NCBI GenBank assembly: GCA_903911145.1
Contig: CAIWCD010000041.1
Location: forward strand, 62,001 to 126,000
Reading direction: 5' to 3'
DNA length: 64,000 nucleotides
Source of the DNA: an uncultured delta proteobacterium
GTDB lineage: Bacteria; Myxococcota; Myxococcia; Myxococcales; 40CM-4-68-19
Shown: piece after piece, positions 8,891 to 18,356 of the stretch
Layout: every line of letters begins with the position of its first letter
Numbering within the stretch: position 1 is the stretch's first letter
The notes under the pieces: model-generated
Seen by the model: the letters and a program-made list of their open reading frames with translations, nothing else
Told to the model about the DNA's origin: nothing
Database searches by the model: none
Made by a program: the position numbers and the translations under genes

Positions 8891-9744
8891 GCAGTCCCGC
8901 AGAGCTGTTGCGCCGCAACCACCTCCGCCCGAAAAAGGAGTGGGGGCAGAACTTCCTCGGCGATGAGAGGATCCTCGAGGAGATGGCGAGCCTCGCCGCG
9001 CTCACGCCCGCCGACACTGTCGTTGAACTCGGCGCGGGCCTCGGTCACTACACGCGAGCGTTGGCCGCAAGCGGCGCGCAGGTGATCGCAGTCGAGCGCG
9101 ATCGCGAGCTGGTTCCGATTCTGCGCGAAGAGATGAAGGACCTGCGCGTGCGCGTCGAGGAGGCGGACGCGAAATCGTTTGCACTCAAACCAATTGCCGA
9201 TGCGGCCGGCGGCAAGATCGTCCTCTGCGGAAATCTTCCGTATCACCTCAGTTCGCCGATTCTCTTCCACCTGCTCGACGAGCGCGCGTCGGTGAAGCGC
9301 GCGGTCTTCCTGCTCCAGCGCGAAGTTGCCGAGCGGATCGCTGCGCCGCCCGACAGCGAAGCGTTCGGTCTGCTCTCGGTGCTGATCGGTCTGCACGCCG
9401 ACGCATCGATCGGCATGCGCGTCGGCGCGAAGGCGTTCCATCCGCCGCCGGACGTCGAGAGCTCCGTGCTGGTTCTCGAGATGCTGCCGTCGCCGCGCGC
9501 GCCCGTGATCTCCGAGGAGCGCTTCCGCGCCGTCGTCAAGGCCGCGTTCGCGCAGCGCCGCAAGACCCTCTCGAATGCGCTCAAGCCCGTCCCTGGCGCG
9601 CGGGAAGCACTCGCGGTCGCGGGCATCGATCCGCAGCGGCGCGGCGAGACACTCTCCGTCGAGGAGTTCGCGGCGATCGAGAGATCGATCGGGCCGATTG
9701 AGAAGGCTGGGCGCGAGAGCGGCAGCGAAACGTCCGCGGAGTGA
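8887..9744 (+). CDS. rsmA: 16S rRNA (adenine1518/1519-N6)-dimethyltransferase RsmA (KsgA)
   Basis: A 285-residue RsmA protein that dimethylates two adjacent adenosines in helix 45 of 16S rRNA with SAM. Motifs visible are PKKEWGQNFLGD at the N-terminus, the SAM-binding ELGAGLGHYT, VIAVERD, and the catalytic GNLPYHLSS. The C-terminal helical lobe has AFAQRRKTLSNAL. The ATG at 8887 overlaps the tsaD stop (ATGA), so this start is preferred over an ATG nine bases upstream. Confidence 0.95.
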   Translation: MSSPAELLRRNHLRPKKEWGQNFLGDERILEEMASLAALTPADTVVELGAGLGHYTRALAASGAQVIAVERDRELVPILREEMKDLRVRVEEADAKSFALKPIADAAGGKIVLCGNLPYHLSSPILFHLLDERASVKRAVFLLQREVAERIAAPPDSEAFGLLSVLIGLHADASIGMRVGAKAFHPPPDVESSVLVLEMLPSPRAPVISEERFRAVVKAAFAQRRKTLSNALKPVPGAREALAVAGIDPQRRGETLSVEEFAAIERSIGPIEKAGRESGSETSAE

Positions 9745-9862
9745 TCACGAGTGCATCTCTCCGCTCGCGACGTCTGATACAAAGTGACGTTTACTGTTGA
9801 CATCGCAGAGCGTGTTGTCCGCCGCGCACCAAAGCTGCTCAAGCGCACGAGCGCCGCGTGCC

Positions 9863-11257
9863 TCAAGTCTGCGTGCGAAAATTGAAACTCTTGCGCCGCG
9901 TGACGGACTGAAACCCGTAGCGCGACAAGAGCACTCCCGTGCCGCTCTCCTTCACGCCGCTCCAAGGCAGAGCCGGGTCGAGATGGTCGCAGCGGTTCAT
10001 GAAGACAGTGCCGGCCTCGAGCTGCCCCGCGAGATGAAACGCGCGCGCCTGATCGCCCGTCCAGATCGCTGCGCTGAGGCCGTACGAACTGTCGTTCATC
10101 ACGCGCACGGCGTCGTCATCGTCCATCACCTTGGCGATCCCGACGACGGGTCCGAAGGCTTCATCGACCATGAGTCCTCGCATCGCGTGCGTCGCTTCGG
10201 CGACGAGCGTCGGCTCGAAGAATCGGCCTCGCCCATCGTCGCTCGCGGCCCGTCCGCCGCAGAGGATGCGACCGCCTTTCGCGCGCGCTTCCTCGATGAC
10301 CGCCGCGAGCTGCCGAGGTGCATCGGGCTGCGCCATCGGACCCATCGAGGTCTGCGGGCGCAGCGGATCGCCGAGCAGCAACTTCTTCGTCTCCGCAAGC
10401 GCACCCTCGACGAAGGCATCGTAGTGCGACGCGTGCACATAGATCCGCTCGACGCCGCTGCAGCTCTGGCCAGCGTTGTACATCGCGCCATCGACGACGT
10501 TGACGATCGCATGCTCGAGATTCGCGTCGGCAGCGATGTAGACGGGGGTCTTGCCTCCAAGCGCGAGGCCGACGCTGACGAGCCGCTTGGCCGCTTCCCG
10601 CGCGACTTCGCGGCCACCGCGCGCTGAGCCAGTGAACGAGACGAAGCCGATCTCGGGCCTTGCGATCAGCTCGGCGCACGTGAGGTGATCCGCGTGCAGA
10701 GCCTGGACCAGATCGAGCGGCGCATCGGACTCGGCGAAGGCGCGTGCGAAGGCCTCTGCAGTGAGCGCGGTGCGCGGGGCGTGCTTGATGAGCACAGCGT
10801 TTCCCGCCAGCACCGCCGGGATGACCACATTCACCACGATGAGCAGCGGATAATTCCAGACCGCGATGTCGAGCACCACGCCGACCGGTTCGTGGCGCAC
10901 GAAGCGCAGCGTGCTGGGCTGCGCAGGGAGCGGCTCTTCGGCGAGTGCGTCGGCCGCGATCGACATCAGGTGGCGCGCGCGGGCGAGCGCTGTGTTGACC
11001 TCGCCCTTCGCTTGCGAGAGCGGCTTTCCCATCTGCGCCGTCACCTCGCGCGCGATCAGGTCCCGCTTGCGATCGAGCTCTCCGCAGAACCGCTCGCAGA
11101 GTGCGATGCGCTCGGAGAGCGGCGTCTTGGCCCATTTGGCCTGCGCGCGCGACGCGCGATCGAGCGCCGAGAACGCCTCGCCGCGAGTCGCATAGGGACG
11201 ATCGGCGACCAGTTCGCCCGTGTAGGGATTGTCGATCAGGAAGCGGCTTGCGCTCAT
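9863..11257 (-). CDS. Aldehyde dehydrogenase family protein with altered general-base residue
   Basis: A 464-residue NAD(P)-dependent aldehyde dehydrogenase. Recognisable blocks are the N-terminal FLIDNPYTGE, the cofactor region VWNYPLLIVVNVVIPAVLAGNAVL, FTGSARGGREVA, and the catalytic Cys in NAGQSCSGVERIYV. The C-terminal FMNRCDHLDPALPWSGVKESGTG is also typical. The usual ELGGK motif reads ALGGK here (GCG instead of a Glu codon), so the general-base Glu is missing; this may change activity. The start at 11257 has a good GAGGAG ribosome-binding site. Substrate is unknown; the relatives it resembles include succinate-semialdehyde and betaine-type dehydrogenases. Confidence 0.85.
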   Translation of the reverse strand: MSASRFLIDNPYTGELVADRPYATRGEAFSALDRASRAQAKWAKTPLSERIALCERFCGELDRKRDLIAREVTAQMGKPLSQAKGEVNTALARARHLMSIAADALAEEPLPAQPSTLRFVRHEPVGVVLDIAVWNYPLLIVVNVVIPAVLAGNAVLIKHAPRTALTAEAFARAFAESDAPLDLVQALHADHLTCAELIARPEIGFVSFTGSARGGREVAREAAKRLVSVGLALGGKTPVYIAADANLEHAIVNVVDGAMYNAGQSCSGVERIYVHASHYDAFVEGALAETKKLLLGDPLRPQTSMGPMAQPDAPRQLAAVIEEARAKGGRILCGGRAASDDGRGRFFEPTLVAEATHAMRGLMVDEAFGPVVGIAKVMDDDDAVRVMNDSSYGLSAAIWTGDQARAFHLAGQLEAGTVFMNRCDHLDPALPWSGVKESGTGVLLSRYGFQSVTRRKSFNFRTQT

Positions 11258-11345
11258 CGGTCTGCTCCTCTCGCGGCATCTAACCACGGGGGGCGCGATC
11301 CTCCTCGATCAGCGCGAGATTCTGTGCTCTCTTCTCAGGCCCGCC

Positions 11346-12002
11346 ATGGAACGCCCAAGCCAGTCGCGCCACCGCACCATTGTCATCGAAGGTCCGATCG
11401 GCGTCGGCAAGACCACGCTGACGAAAGCGCTCGCCCGCCGCTTCAACGGGCGCACGCTCTTCGAGATCGTCGAGGAGAATCCGTTCCTCGCGAACTTCTA
11501 TCAGGACAAGAACAAGTTCGCGTTCCAGACGCAGCTGTTCTTCCTGCTCTCGCGCTTCAAGCAGCAGCAGGAGCTTTTCCAGCAGGATCTCTTCTCTCAG
11601 GTGACGGTCAGCGACTACCTCTTCGCGAAGGATCGGATCTTCGCGTCGATCACGCTCGATCCCAACGAACTGTCTCTCTACGAGCGAATCTACGAGCACC
11701 TCGGGCCGCGGGTGATGAAGCCCGATCTCGTCATCTATCTGCAGGCGCGCCAGGAGGTGCTGCTCGGGCGCATCAAGAAGCGCGGGCGCGAGTTCGAGCG
11801 GAAGTTCGACGCTGAGTATCTCGCGGAGTTGGCGCGCACGTACAACGACTTCTTCCATCGCTACGACGAGACGCCGCTGCTCGTCGTGAACACGAGCGAC
11901 ACGGATTACAGCGAGAGCGAAGAGGCGCTCGATGCGCTGATCGAGAAGATGAACTCGATCAAGGCGGGCGCTCACTGGTTCGCCCCCATCGGCTCCAAAT
12001 AG
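11346..12002 (+). CDS. Deoxynucleoside kinase
   Basis: A 218-residue deoxynucleoside kinase-like protein that would phosphorylate deoxynucleosides for salvage of DNA precursors. The P-loop IEGPIGVGKTTL is at residues 13-24. FEIVEENPFLANFY and the DRx-type KDRIF segment bind nucleoside and phosphate, and IKKRGREFERKF is the lid region. The start MERPSQSRH at 11346 places the P-loop near the N-terminus as in the family. It is followed by a rho-independent terminator at 12046. Confidence 0.88.
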   Translation: MERPSQSRHRTIVIEGPIGVGKTTLTKALARRFNGRTLFEIVEENPFLANFYQDKNKFAFQTQLFFLLSRFKQQQELFQQDLFSQVTVSDYLFAKDRIFASITLDPNELSLYERIYEHLGPRVMKPDLVIYLQARQEVLLGRIKKRGREFERKFDAEYLAELARTYNDFFHRYDETPLLVVNTSDTDYSESEEALDALIEKMNSIKAGAHWFAPIGSK

Positions 12003-12312
12003 CCAACGGGCGGATCGCCGGCGCATCGCGGCGTTGCTCGTCGACGCCGTACGAACGGGTACGGCTTTTCTCCTCGCGCCTTGCGCTGCTTGACGCTCCG
12101 CCCGTTGGTGCACGCGCGAAGGATTTCGACTTCGGTGCTCCTCGGCGTGATCTCGCGCAGCAATCTCTGGTAGAGAGGGCTTTCGTTCGCACCGTTCGGA
12201 CGAAACGATCTTCGGCAAGGCGTGCAGCTCTTGAGCGCGCGACCCCGAGCGAGGATCGACAGAAGTGACGGCCACGCGTTCGCGTTGCGGGCGCATACAT
12301 CGGAGGCGAACC
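12003..12312. other. Intergenic region between deoxynucleoside kinase and panB
   Basis: No gene is supported in these 310 bases. The region holds a terminator hairpin (12046-12069), a widely spaced 12-bp inverted repeat (12003-12014 with 12096-12107, rebuilt from the last bases of the kinase gene and the downstream spacer) and the panB ribosome-binding site GGAGG at 12302-12306. Long frames on the minus strand here are shadows of panB. Confidence 0.6.
12046..12069 (+). terminator. Rho-independent terminator after the deoxynucleoside kinase gene
   Basis: A perfect 7-bp stem, GCCGTAC paired with GTACGGC around a 6-base loop, is followed directly by TTTT. It lies 43 bp after the kinase stop codon. 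Confidence 0.7.
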
Positions 12313-13296
12313 TTGAAAAAGGTCACCATCCACACGTTGCGGAAGATGAAGCAGGCCGGCGAGCGGATCACCATGCTCACCGCCTATGACGCCACCTACG
12401 CGAAGCTGCTCGACGGCGCTGGCTGCGATGCGCTGCTCGTTGGCGACTCGCTCGGCATGGTCGTGCAGGGACAGAAAAGCACGCTCCCAGTGACGCTCGA
12501 TCAGATGGTCTATCACTCGGCGATGGTCGCGCGCGGTGCGCAGAGGGCGCATCTGGTCGGCGATATGCCGTTCGGCACCTATCACGCCTCTGCGGATGAA
12601 GCGGTGAAGGCCGCGGTGCGCCTCGTCGCCGAGGGTGGAATGGAGGCGGTCAAGCTCGAGGGCGGCGCCGAGTTCTCCGAGGTGATCTCTCGCATTGTGC
12701 GTGCGGGCATTCCCGTGATGGGGCACATCGGGCTGACGCCGCAGTCGGTGCACAAGATGGGCGGCTACGTCGTGCAGGGGCGCAGCGAGGAGAAGGCGGC
12801 GAGACTGATCGCCGACGCGCGCGCGCTTGAGGCGGCCGGCTGCTACGCACTGGTGCTCGAGGCGATCCCCGCGAATGTCGCGATCGAGATCACGCGCTCC
12901 ATCTCGATACCAACCATTGGTATCGGCGCGGGCGCTGGCTGCGATGGGCAGGTGCTCGTCTCTTACGACCTGCTCGGGATGAATCCCGACTTCGCGCCGA
13001 AGTTCGTCAAGCGCTACGCGAACCTCGCGGAAGTGATTGGCGAGGCGGTGACGCGCTATTGCGACGAGGTGCGCGCGGGCGAATTTCCTTCGCTCGAGCA
13101 CAGCTTCTCGATGGAGCGTTCCGGAGAAAAACAAGGTCCGCCAAGCGTTCCGGCTCCCGTCGTTCCTCTTCCCTTGCCGACGTCCGCGGCCGCTCCTGGA
13201 ACGGGCGGGAGCGCTTCGCGCGATTCGCACGAGGCGGGCACAGGCAGCGAAGAGCGGCCTCTCAAACTCTACTCGTCGACTGAGCCGCGCCGGTGA
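12313..13296 (+). CDS. panB: 3-methyl-2-oxobutanoate hydroxymethyltransferase PanB
   Basis: A 327-residue PanB, the first committed enzyme of pantothenate synthesis, forming ketopantoate from 2-oxoisovalerate and methylene-THF. Signatures are [29 protein letters not shown] with the metal-binding Asp, VKLEGG with catalytic-site Lys and Glu, [21 protein letters not shown] and [20 protein letters not shown] at 12313 is chosen because a strong GGAGG ribosome-binding site lies six bases before it. After the normal end near residue 270 there is a low-complexity Pro/Ser/Ala tail of about 50 residues. The stop overlaps the panC start. Confidence 0.95.
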   Translation: MKKVTIHTLRKMKQAGERITMLTAYDATYAKLLDGAGCDALLVGDSLGMVVQGQKSTLPVTLDQMVYHSAMVARGAQRAHLVGDMPFGTYHASADEAVKAAVRLVAEGGMEAVKLEGGAEFSEVISRIVRAGIPVMGHIGLTPQSVHKMGGYVVQGRSEEKAARLIADARALEAAGCYALVLEAIPANVAIEITRSISIPTIGIGAGAGCDGQVLVSYDLLGMNPDFAPKFVKRYANLAEVIGEAVTRYCDEVRAGEFPSLEHSFSMERSGEKQGPPSVPAPVVPLPLPTSAAAPGTGGSASRDSHEAGTGSEERPLKLYSSTEPRR

Positions 13297-14150
13297 GCGT
13301 TGCGCTGATCGAGACGGCGCGCGAGTTCAAGGATCTCTGCGCAGAGGCGCGCCGCGATGGGCCGCTGGGACTCGTGCCGACGATGGGATTTCTCCACGTT
13401 GGCCACCAGTCTCTGATTCGCTTTGCCGCGCAGCGAACTTCGACGGTCGCAGTGACCATCTTCGTCAACCCGACGCAGTTCGGGCCCAATGAAGATCTCG
13501 CCCGGTACCCGCGCGACCTCTCCGGCGACTTGAAGAAATGCGAAGAGGCCGGCGCGCGCTACGTCTTCGCGCCGCGCAATCCCGAGGAGATCTATCCGCC
13601 CGGCTTCCAGACCTATGTCGACCCGGGGCCGCTCGCCGCGCCACTTTGCGGCGCGCATCGTCCAGGGCATTTCCGCGGTGTCTGCACCGTCGTCGCCAAG
13701 CTCTTCGCGATGTCGCGCGCCGAGCAGGCTTTCTTCGGCGAGAAGGATTACCAGCAGCTCGCGGTGATTCGCCGGATGGGGCGCGATCTCGATTTTTCGA
13801 CGGAGGTTGTCGGCTGCCCGATCGTGCGCGAGACCGACGGGCTGGCGATGTCGTCGCGCAATGCCTACCTCACGCCAGACGAGCGTCCGCGCGCGACTGC
13901 GCTCTCCCTTGCCATCGCTGCGGTGCAGGATGGATATGCGTCCGGCGTTCGCGGAGTTGCTTCGCTCGAGGCGCTCGCCCGCGCCCAGCTTGAGCGCGCG
14001 CAGCTTCGTCTCGATTACGCGGAGATCCGCACGGCGCAGGATCTCGCGGTTCCCGGCGAGGCCAATCGCGAGTCGCGGATCTTCCTCGCGGCCTTTCTCG
14101 GCAAGACGCGCCTGATCGACAACGGGCCGCTCGTGCGCGCAGAGAGCTGA
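13293..14150 (+). CDS. panC: Pantothenate synthetase PanC
   Basis: A 285-residue ATP-dependent pantoate-beta-alanine ligase, the last step of pantothenate synthesis. The nucleotidyltransferase HIGH-type motif is [15 protein letters not shown], followed by [39 protein letters not shown] and the KMSKS-like MSSRN. It starts with a GTG overlapping the panB stop (GTGA), so panB and panC are one operon with coupled translation. Confidence 0.96.
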   Translation: MSVALIETAREFKDLCAEARRDGPLGLVPTMGFLHVGHQSLIRFAAQRTSTVAVTIFVNPTQFGPNEDLARYPRDLSGDLKKCEEAGARYVFAPRNPEEIYPPGFQTYVDPGPLAAPLCGAHRPGHFRGVCTVVAKLFAMSRAEQAFFGEKDYQQLAVIRRMGRDLDFSTEVVGCPIVRETDGLAMSSRNAYLTPDERPRATALSLAIAAVQDGYASGVRGVASLEALARAQLERAQLRLDYAEIRTAQDLAVPGEANRESRIFLAAFLGKTRLIDNGPLVRAES

Positions 14151-14198
14151 GGAGATGCGCTCTGGCACTGCGCGCCGCTCCCTGCTACGACCACGCGC

Positions 14199-14684
14199 AT
14201 GTCTGCCAAGAGTGGTGCGCCTCCCAAGGGCGGCCCGCATATCCAGCTGATCAGCAAGAATCGTCGCGCGCTGTTTGATTACAGCGTCGAGAGCCGCGTC
14301 GAATGCGGTCTGCAGTTGCTCGGCACCGAGGTGAAAAGCCTGCGCGCCGGTACGGCGCAGCTCTCGGATGCCTATGCGGTTGGCCAGCGCGGCGAGCTGG
14401 TCTTGATGAACGCGAATATCCCCATCTATGCGCCTGCCGGGCCGCTCTCGAATCATGCGCCGAAGCGGACACGCAAGCTGCTCGTGCATCGGCGCGAGCT
14501 CGATAAGATTCTCGAGCAGCAGAAGAAGGACGGCTACGCGCTGGTGCCGCTCTCGCTCTATTTCAAGGACGGCAAGGCGAAGCTCGAGCTGGGGATCTGC
14601 AAGGGCAAGCAGAATATCGACAAGCGCGAGACGATCGCTGCGCGCGATGCCAAGCGCGAGATCGCGCGCGCGCAGAAGAAGTAA
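14199..14684 (+). CDS. smpB: SsrA-binding protein SmpB
   Basis: The 161-residue SmpB binds the tRNA-like domain of tmRNA and delivers it to stalled ribosomes for trans-translation. Typical blocks are SKNRRALFDYSVESRVECG, LLGTEVKSLRAG, NANIPIYAP and the C-terminal tail DKRETIAARDAKREIARAQ that enters the mRNA channel. It lies 4.9 kb from the host ssrA gene. A prophage-borne tmRNA 32 kb further on would also depend on this protein unless the phage carries its own SmpB; none is seen in the window. Confidence 0.96.
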   Translation: MSAKSGAPPKGGPHIQLISKNRRALFDYSVESRVECGLQLLGTEVKSLRAGTAQLSDAYAVGQRGELVLMNANIPIYAPAGPLSNHAPKRTRKLLVHRRELDKILEQQKKDGYALVPLSLYFKDGKAKLELGICKGKQNIDKRETIAARDAKREIARAQKK

Positions 14685-14696
14685 TCGGGAGTTTCT

Positions 14697-15608
14697 ATGG
14701 CGAATGAAATGGCTGGCAAGACGGTGCTGGTAACTGGCGCGACGCAGGGCATTGGCCGCGCATCGGCAAAGGCGCTCGCGCAGTTGGGCGCGCGCGTGGG
14801 TATTGTCGGTCGCGACGCCAAGCGCACGGAAGAGACGGCCGCGATGATTCGCGCAGAGGTGCCGGCAGCGCAGGTTGATACATTCCTGGCCGATCTGTCA
14901 CTCATGTCGGATGTGCGAAAGCTCGCCGAGGAAGTGAAGGCGAAATACTCAGAGCTGCATGTATTGCTCAATAATGCTGGCGCGATCTTCACCACGCGCG
15001 GCGTGACGAAGGAGGGGCTCGAGCAGACCTTCGCGCTCAATCATATGAGTTACTTCCTGCTCACCAATCTATTGACCGATCTGCTCAAGAAGAGTGCGCC
15101 GGCGCGCGTGGTGAACGTCTCGTCGGACGCGCATCCTCTCGCGCGACTTGATCCGCGCGTCGTTAAGGCGGTTGCCGATCCTGGCGGCTCTATCGTAGCG
15201 CCCAAGCGGATCGATATCGACGACCTGCAGAGCGAGCGTTCGTACAGTCCAATGGCCGTCTATGCGATGAGCAAGGCGATGAATATCCTCTTTACGCGCG
15301 AACTCTCGCGTCGCATCGAAGGCACGGGCGTCACCGCGAACTGCCTGCACCCGGGCGTGATCCAGAGCGGCTTCGGGCATAACAACGGCGGCTTCTTCGG
15401 TTGGCTCGTGAAGATCGGCGGGCCGTTCCTGAGCAGTCCTGAGAAGGGCGCGCGCACGTCGGTCTATCTCTGCTCCTCGGACGAGGGCGGTCGCGTGAGC
15501 GGGCAATACTTCAAGAATCGCAAGGTGGCGAAGGTCTCGGCGGCCGCACGCAATGATGAATCGGCGAAGGTGCTCTGGGAGAAGAGCGCGCAGATCGCCG
15601 GGATATAG
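14697..15608 (+). CDS. Short-chain dehydrogenase/reductase (retinol-dehydrogenase-like)
   Basis: A 303-residue classical SDR. It has the cofactor motif TGATQGIGRASA, the NNAG motif in LLNNAGAIF, catalytic Ser in VVNVSSDAH and the catalytic YAMSK. The length and the inserted segment before the Tyr fit retinol dehydrogenase/WW-domain oxidoreductase-like SDRs. Substrate is unknown. The ATG at 14697 has a GGAG ribosome-binding site, 12 bp after smpB. Confidence 0.85.
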   Translation: MANEMAGKTVLVTGATQGIGRASAKALAQLGARVGIVGRDAKRTEETAAMIRAEVPAAQVDTFLADLSLMSDVRKLAEEVKAKYSELHVLLNNAGAIFTTRGVTKEGLEQTFALNHMSYFLLTNLLTDLLKKSAPARVVNVSSDAHPLARLDPRVVKAVADPGGSIVAPKRIDIDDLQSERSYSPMAVYAMSKAMNILFTRELSRRIEGTGVTANCLHPGVIQSGFGHNNGGFFGWLVKIGGPFLSSPEKGARTSVYLCSSDEGGRVSGQYFKNRKVAKVSAAARNDESAKVLWEKSAQIAGI

Positions 15609-15678
15609 TCGATATCCGCGGAACCATCGGGTCTGGTTGTGGCCGCGCCATGCGCCGCGCGGTCTGTAAAGGAGCTCC

Positions 15679-17052
15679 ATGACACTCGATCCCCGCACCC
15701 GCATGGCCCATCTGCTCCGGCGCGCGGGATTTGGCGCGTCCTCTGGCGAGATCGAATCGCGTCTCGAGGCTGGATATGAAACGACGGTTCAGCAGTTGGT
15801 TGAATCAGGCGCGGTCGCAGAGGGATTAAGCGATCTCGATCAGCAGATCGGGGGAATCCTCGATTTCGGCGATATCCAGGATGTGCGCGTCTGGTGGGCT
15901 TATCGGATGATCCATAGCCATCGCCCACTCGTCGAGAAGATGGCCTTCTTCTGGCACGGCCATTTCGCCAGCGCGGTCAATAAAGTGAACAGCCCGTGGC
16001 TGATGTATCTGCAGAACCAGCTTTTCCGCGAGCGGGGATTGGGCTCGTTTGAAGAGCTGCTCCTGCGCGTCTCGCGCGATCCCGCGATGATGATTTATCT
16101 CGACGGGGCGCAGAATCGGAAGGCCCATCCGAATGAGAACTTCGCGCGCGAAGTGATGGAGCTCTTTACGTTCGGGTCAGGCCATTACACGGAAGAGGAC
16201 GTGCAGGAAGGCGCGCGCTGCTTTACGGGCTGGCAATTGCGCGACGATGCCTTCTTCTTCAATGCGCAGGAGCACGACGACGGGACGAAGAGGTTTCTCG
16301 GCGTCGAGGGGAATCTCGACGGCAATGACGTGATTCGAAGTCTTGCCCGCCATCCGGCGACGGCGGAGCGCATTGTCCGCAAGCTGTTCGCATTCTTCGC
16401 CTACGAAGATCCGGACAAGAAGACGCTCGCGCCGGTCTTGCGGGTCTGGCTGGATACCAATGGAAGTATCCGAGATGTGTTGCGCACGATCTTCCTGTCC
16501 GCGGCGTTCTCCTCGGAGAAGGCATATCGCGCGCGAATCAAGAGTCCTGCTGAGTTTGTGATTGGCGCTATCCGCGCGGTTGGCGGAACCATTGCCCCTC
16601 GCGCGATGGTCGGATTAATGGCTCGCATGGGCCAGGATCTGTTTAATCCCCCGAGTGTCAAGGGTTGGGATGGCGGGCCTGCCTGGATATCGACCTCGAC
16701 GCTCTTTGAGCGATTCAATTTCGCCGCGTCGATGACCACCGCGCGCGGGCCGGAAGGAACGAGCCATATCGACCCGCAGTTGATCTTTGGCGGCATCGTT
16801 CCGACGAGTACGTCCCAGATGGTTGAGTTGGCGGCGAAGGCGCTGCTCGACGGTAGGCTCGAACCAGCCGCACAGGCGGCGCTCTGTAATTATCTGGAGC
16901 AACCGGATCTGCAGAATCCCAAAGGCGGCAAAGGCGCGAAGGGGGCGAAGGTCAATCCGAGCTTGCTCAGCGCCGACGCGCGCGCTCTCGACGAGAAGAC
17001 GCGCGGACTGCTGCACTTGATTCTCTCCTCGCCTGAATATCAATTGAGCTGA
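15679..17052 (+). CDS. DUF1800 family protein
   Basis: A 457-residue DUF1800 protein. It carries the N-terminal MAHLLRRAGFGAS, then MAFFWHGHFA, the NENFAREVMELFTFG block and the late SVKGWDGGPAWIST segment. It lies immediately upstream of a DUF1501 gene (2 bp apart); the two families almost always occur as a pair and are probably involved in an exported or periplasmic process, but the activity is unknown. No clear signal peptide is visible on this member. An AGGAG ribosome-binding site precedes the ATG. Confidence 0.88.
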   Translation: MTLDPRTRMAHLLRRAGFGASSGEIESRLEAGYETTVQQLVESGAVAEGLSDLDQQIGGILDFGDIQDVRVWWAYRMIHSHRPLVEKMAFFWHGHFASAVNKVNSPWLMYLQNQLFRERGLGSFEELLLRVSRDPAMMIYLDGAQNRKAHPNENFAREVMELFTFGSGHYTEEDVQEGARCFTGWQLRDDAFFFNAQEHDDGTKRFLGVEGNLDGNDVIRSLARHPATAERIVRKLFAFFAYEDPDKKTLAPVLRVWLDTNGSIRDVLRTIFLSAAFSSEKAYRARIKSPAEFVIGAIRAVGGTIAPRAMVGLMARMGQDLFNPPSVKGWDGGPAWISTSTLFERFNFAASMTTARGPEGTSHIDPQLIFGGIVPTSTSQMVELAAKALLDGRLEPAAQAALCNYLEQPDLQNPKGGKGAKGAKVNPSLLSADARALDEKTRGLLHLILSSPEYQLS

Positions 17053-17054
17053 AC

Positions 17055-18308
17055 ATGGCCCTCTCTCGACGCAAGCTTCTATCGACGGCTGGACTCGCAA
17101 TCGCAGGCGCTGCGGCGGCGAGCGCGCAAGACCTGATCTCGTCCGACGCGAAGAAAATGGGTGTCGTGCCTGATGCGAAGGGGATAGCCAGGCCAGCGCG
17201 TCGTGCGCTGGTGGTGATTCAACTGGCCGGAGGAAATGACGGCCTCAATACGGTCGTTCCTGCCGCGGATCCGCTCTATAAGAAACTACGTCCGACGCTG
17301 TCGCTGGCTCCGAGCGAGTTGCTCGATCTCGATGGAAAGCTCGCGCTCCACGGTGCGATGAGCGCGCTGCACAGTCGATTAAAAGCGAAGAATGACGTTG
17401 CGCTGGTGACTGGCGTTCATTACCCGAAGTCGAATCGCTCCCACTTTGAATCGACGGCGATCTGGCAGACGGCGCGGATGCAACCAGCGCTTGAGCCGGA
17501 GGGTTGGCTCGGTCGCGCGTTGGAATCGGATCGCGCGCTCGGTCCGTTTGGGATGGTCTCGGTCGGGGGCGGCGCATTGACTCCGACGCTCTATGCCCAG
17601 CAGGTGCAAGCGACGGTTCTGTCGTCGCTCGATGCCTTTGCCGCGCAACCGGATAAGCGATTTCCCGGCGACGCGCCTGCGCTCTTTGCGGCATTAAACG
17701 CGCTCTATCACGAGCGCGCGGATTCTATTGATGCGCGCATTGTCCGGCAGGTGGGCGAGCTTGCGCTTGCCTCGTCCGCGCAACTGCGCGAGGCGGCGAG
17801 CGCTGTTCAATCGATGGTGCCATATCCCAAGGGGCCATTTGGCGAGCAGTTGAAGCTGGCGTCGCAACTGCTCGCGGCGGATCTCGGCGTGCGCGTGATT
17901 CATTGCACGCTCGGCGGCTTTGATACCCACGGCAACCAGCGTCCGCAGCAGCGCAATCTGTTGCAGACGCTCTCCGATGGAATCACCGCGCTGCTCGACG
18001 ATGCGGCCGCGCACGGTCTGGGAGATCGCGTCGCCGTCATGACCTATAGCGAGTTTGGTCGCCGTGTCGCGGAGAATGCCTCGGGAGGAACCGATCACGG
18101 CTCGGCGAGCGCGCTGATCCTGGCGGGCGCGGGAGTGCAGGGCGGATTGCACGGCACTCCACCCGATCTCGCTGTGCTCGACGGTGGAGATATTCCCTGC
18201 ACCAGCGATTTCCGGGCCATCTATGCCTCGGTGATTCGCGATTACTTCGGTGCGCCGCCGGAAAAGGCGCTCGTGCACGGCATTCCTCCACTCGTGCTCT
18301 TCGCTTAA
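17055..18308 (+). CDS. DUF1501 family protein with twin-arginine-type signal
   Basis: A 417-residue DUF1501 protein (alkaline-phosphatase-like sulfatase fold). The N-terminus SRRKLLSTAGLAIAGAAAAS is a twin-arginine-type export signal. Further blocks are LVVIQLAGGNDGLNTVVP, GFDTHGNQRPQQ, VAVMTYSEFGRRVAEN and GGTDHGSASALILAG, which hold the probable metal ligands. It is coupled to the DUF1800 gene and ends in a hairpin at 18308. Confidence 0.9.
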   Translation: MALSRRKLLSTAGLAIAGAAAASAQDLISSDAKKMGVVPDAKGIARPARRALVVIQLAGGNDGLNTVVPAADPLYKKLRPTLSLAPSELLDLDGKLALHGAMSALHSRLKAKNDVALVTGVHYPKSNRSHFESTAIWQTARMQPALEPEGWLGRALESDRALGPFGMVSVGGGALTPTLYAQQVQATVLSSLDAFAAQPDKRFPGDAPALFAALNALYHERADSIDARIVRQVGELALASSAQLREAASAVQSMVPYPKGPFGEQLKLASQLLAADLGVRVIHCTLGGFDTHGNQRPQQRNLLQTLSDGITALLDDAAAHGLGDRVAVMTYSEFGRRVAENASGGTDHGSASALILAGAGVQGGLHGTPPDLAVLDGGDIPCTSDFRAIYASVIRDYFGAPPEKALVHGIPPLVLFA

Positions 18309-18335
18309 GGCGTGCGCGCGCTCGAGCGCACGCCT
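18308..18335. terminator. Hairpin between convergent genes, likely bidirectional terminator
   Basis: A perfect 10-bp inverted repeat (AGGCGTGCGC with GCGCACGCCT, 8-base loop) lies between the DUF1501 gene and the convergent CsgG-like gene. There is no clear T run on either side, so termination strength is uncertain. Confidence 0.5.
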
Positions 18336-18356
18336 GTTCGCTGATTGATGCGAATC

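Noticed and set aside
11959-13230. Minus-strand frame of 423 codons
   Set aside because: It is antisense to panB, which has all signatures and a strong ribosome-binding site.
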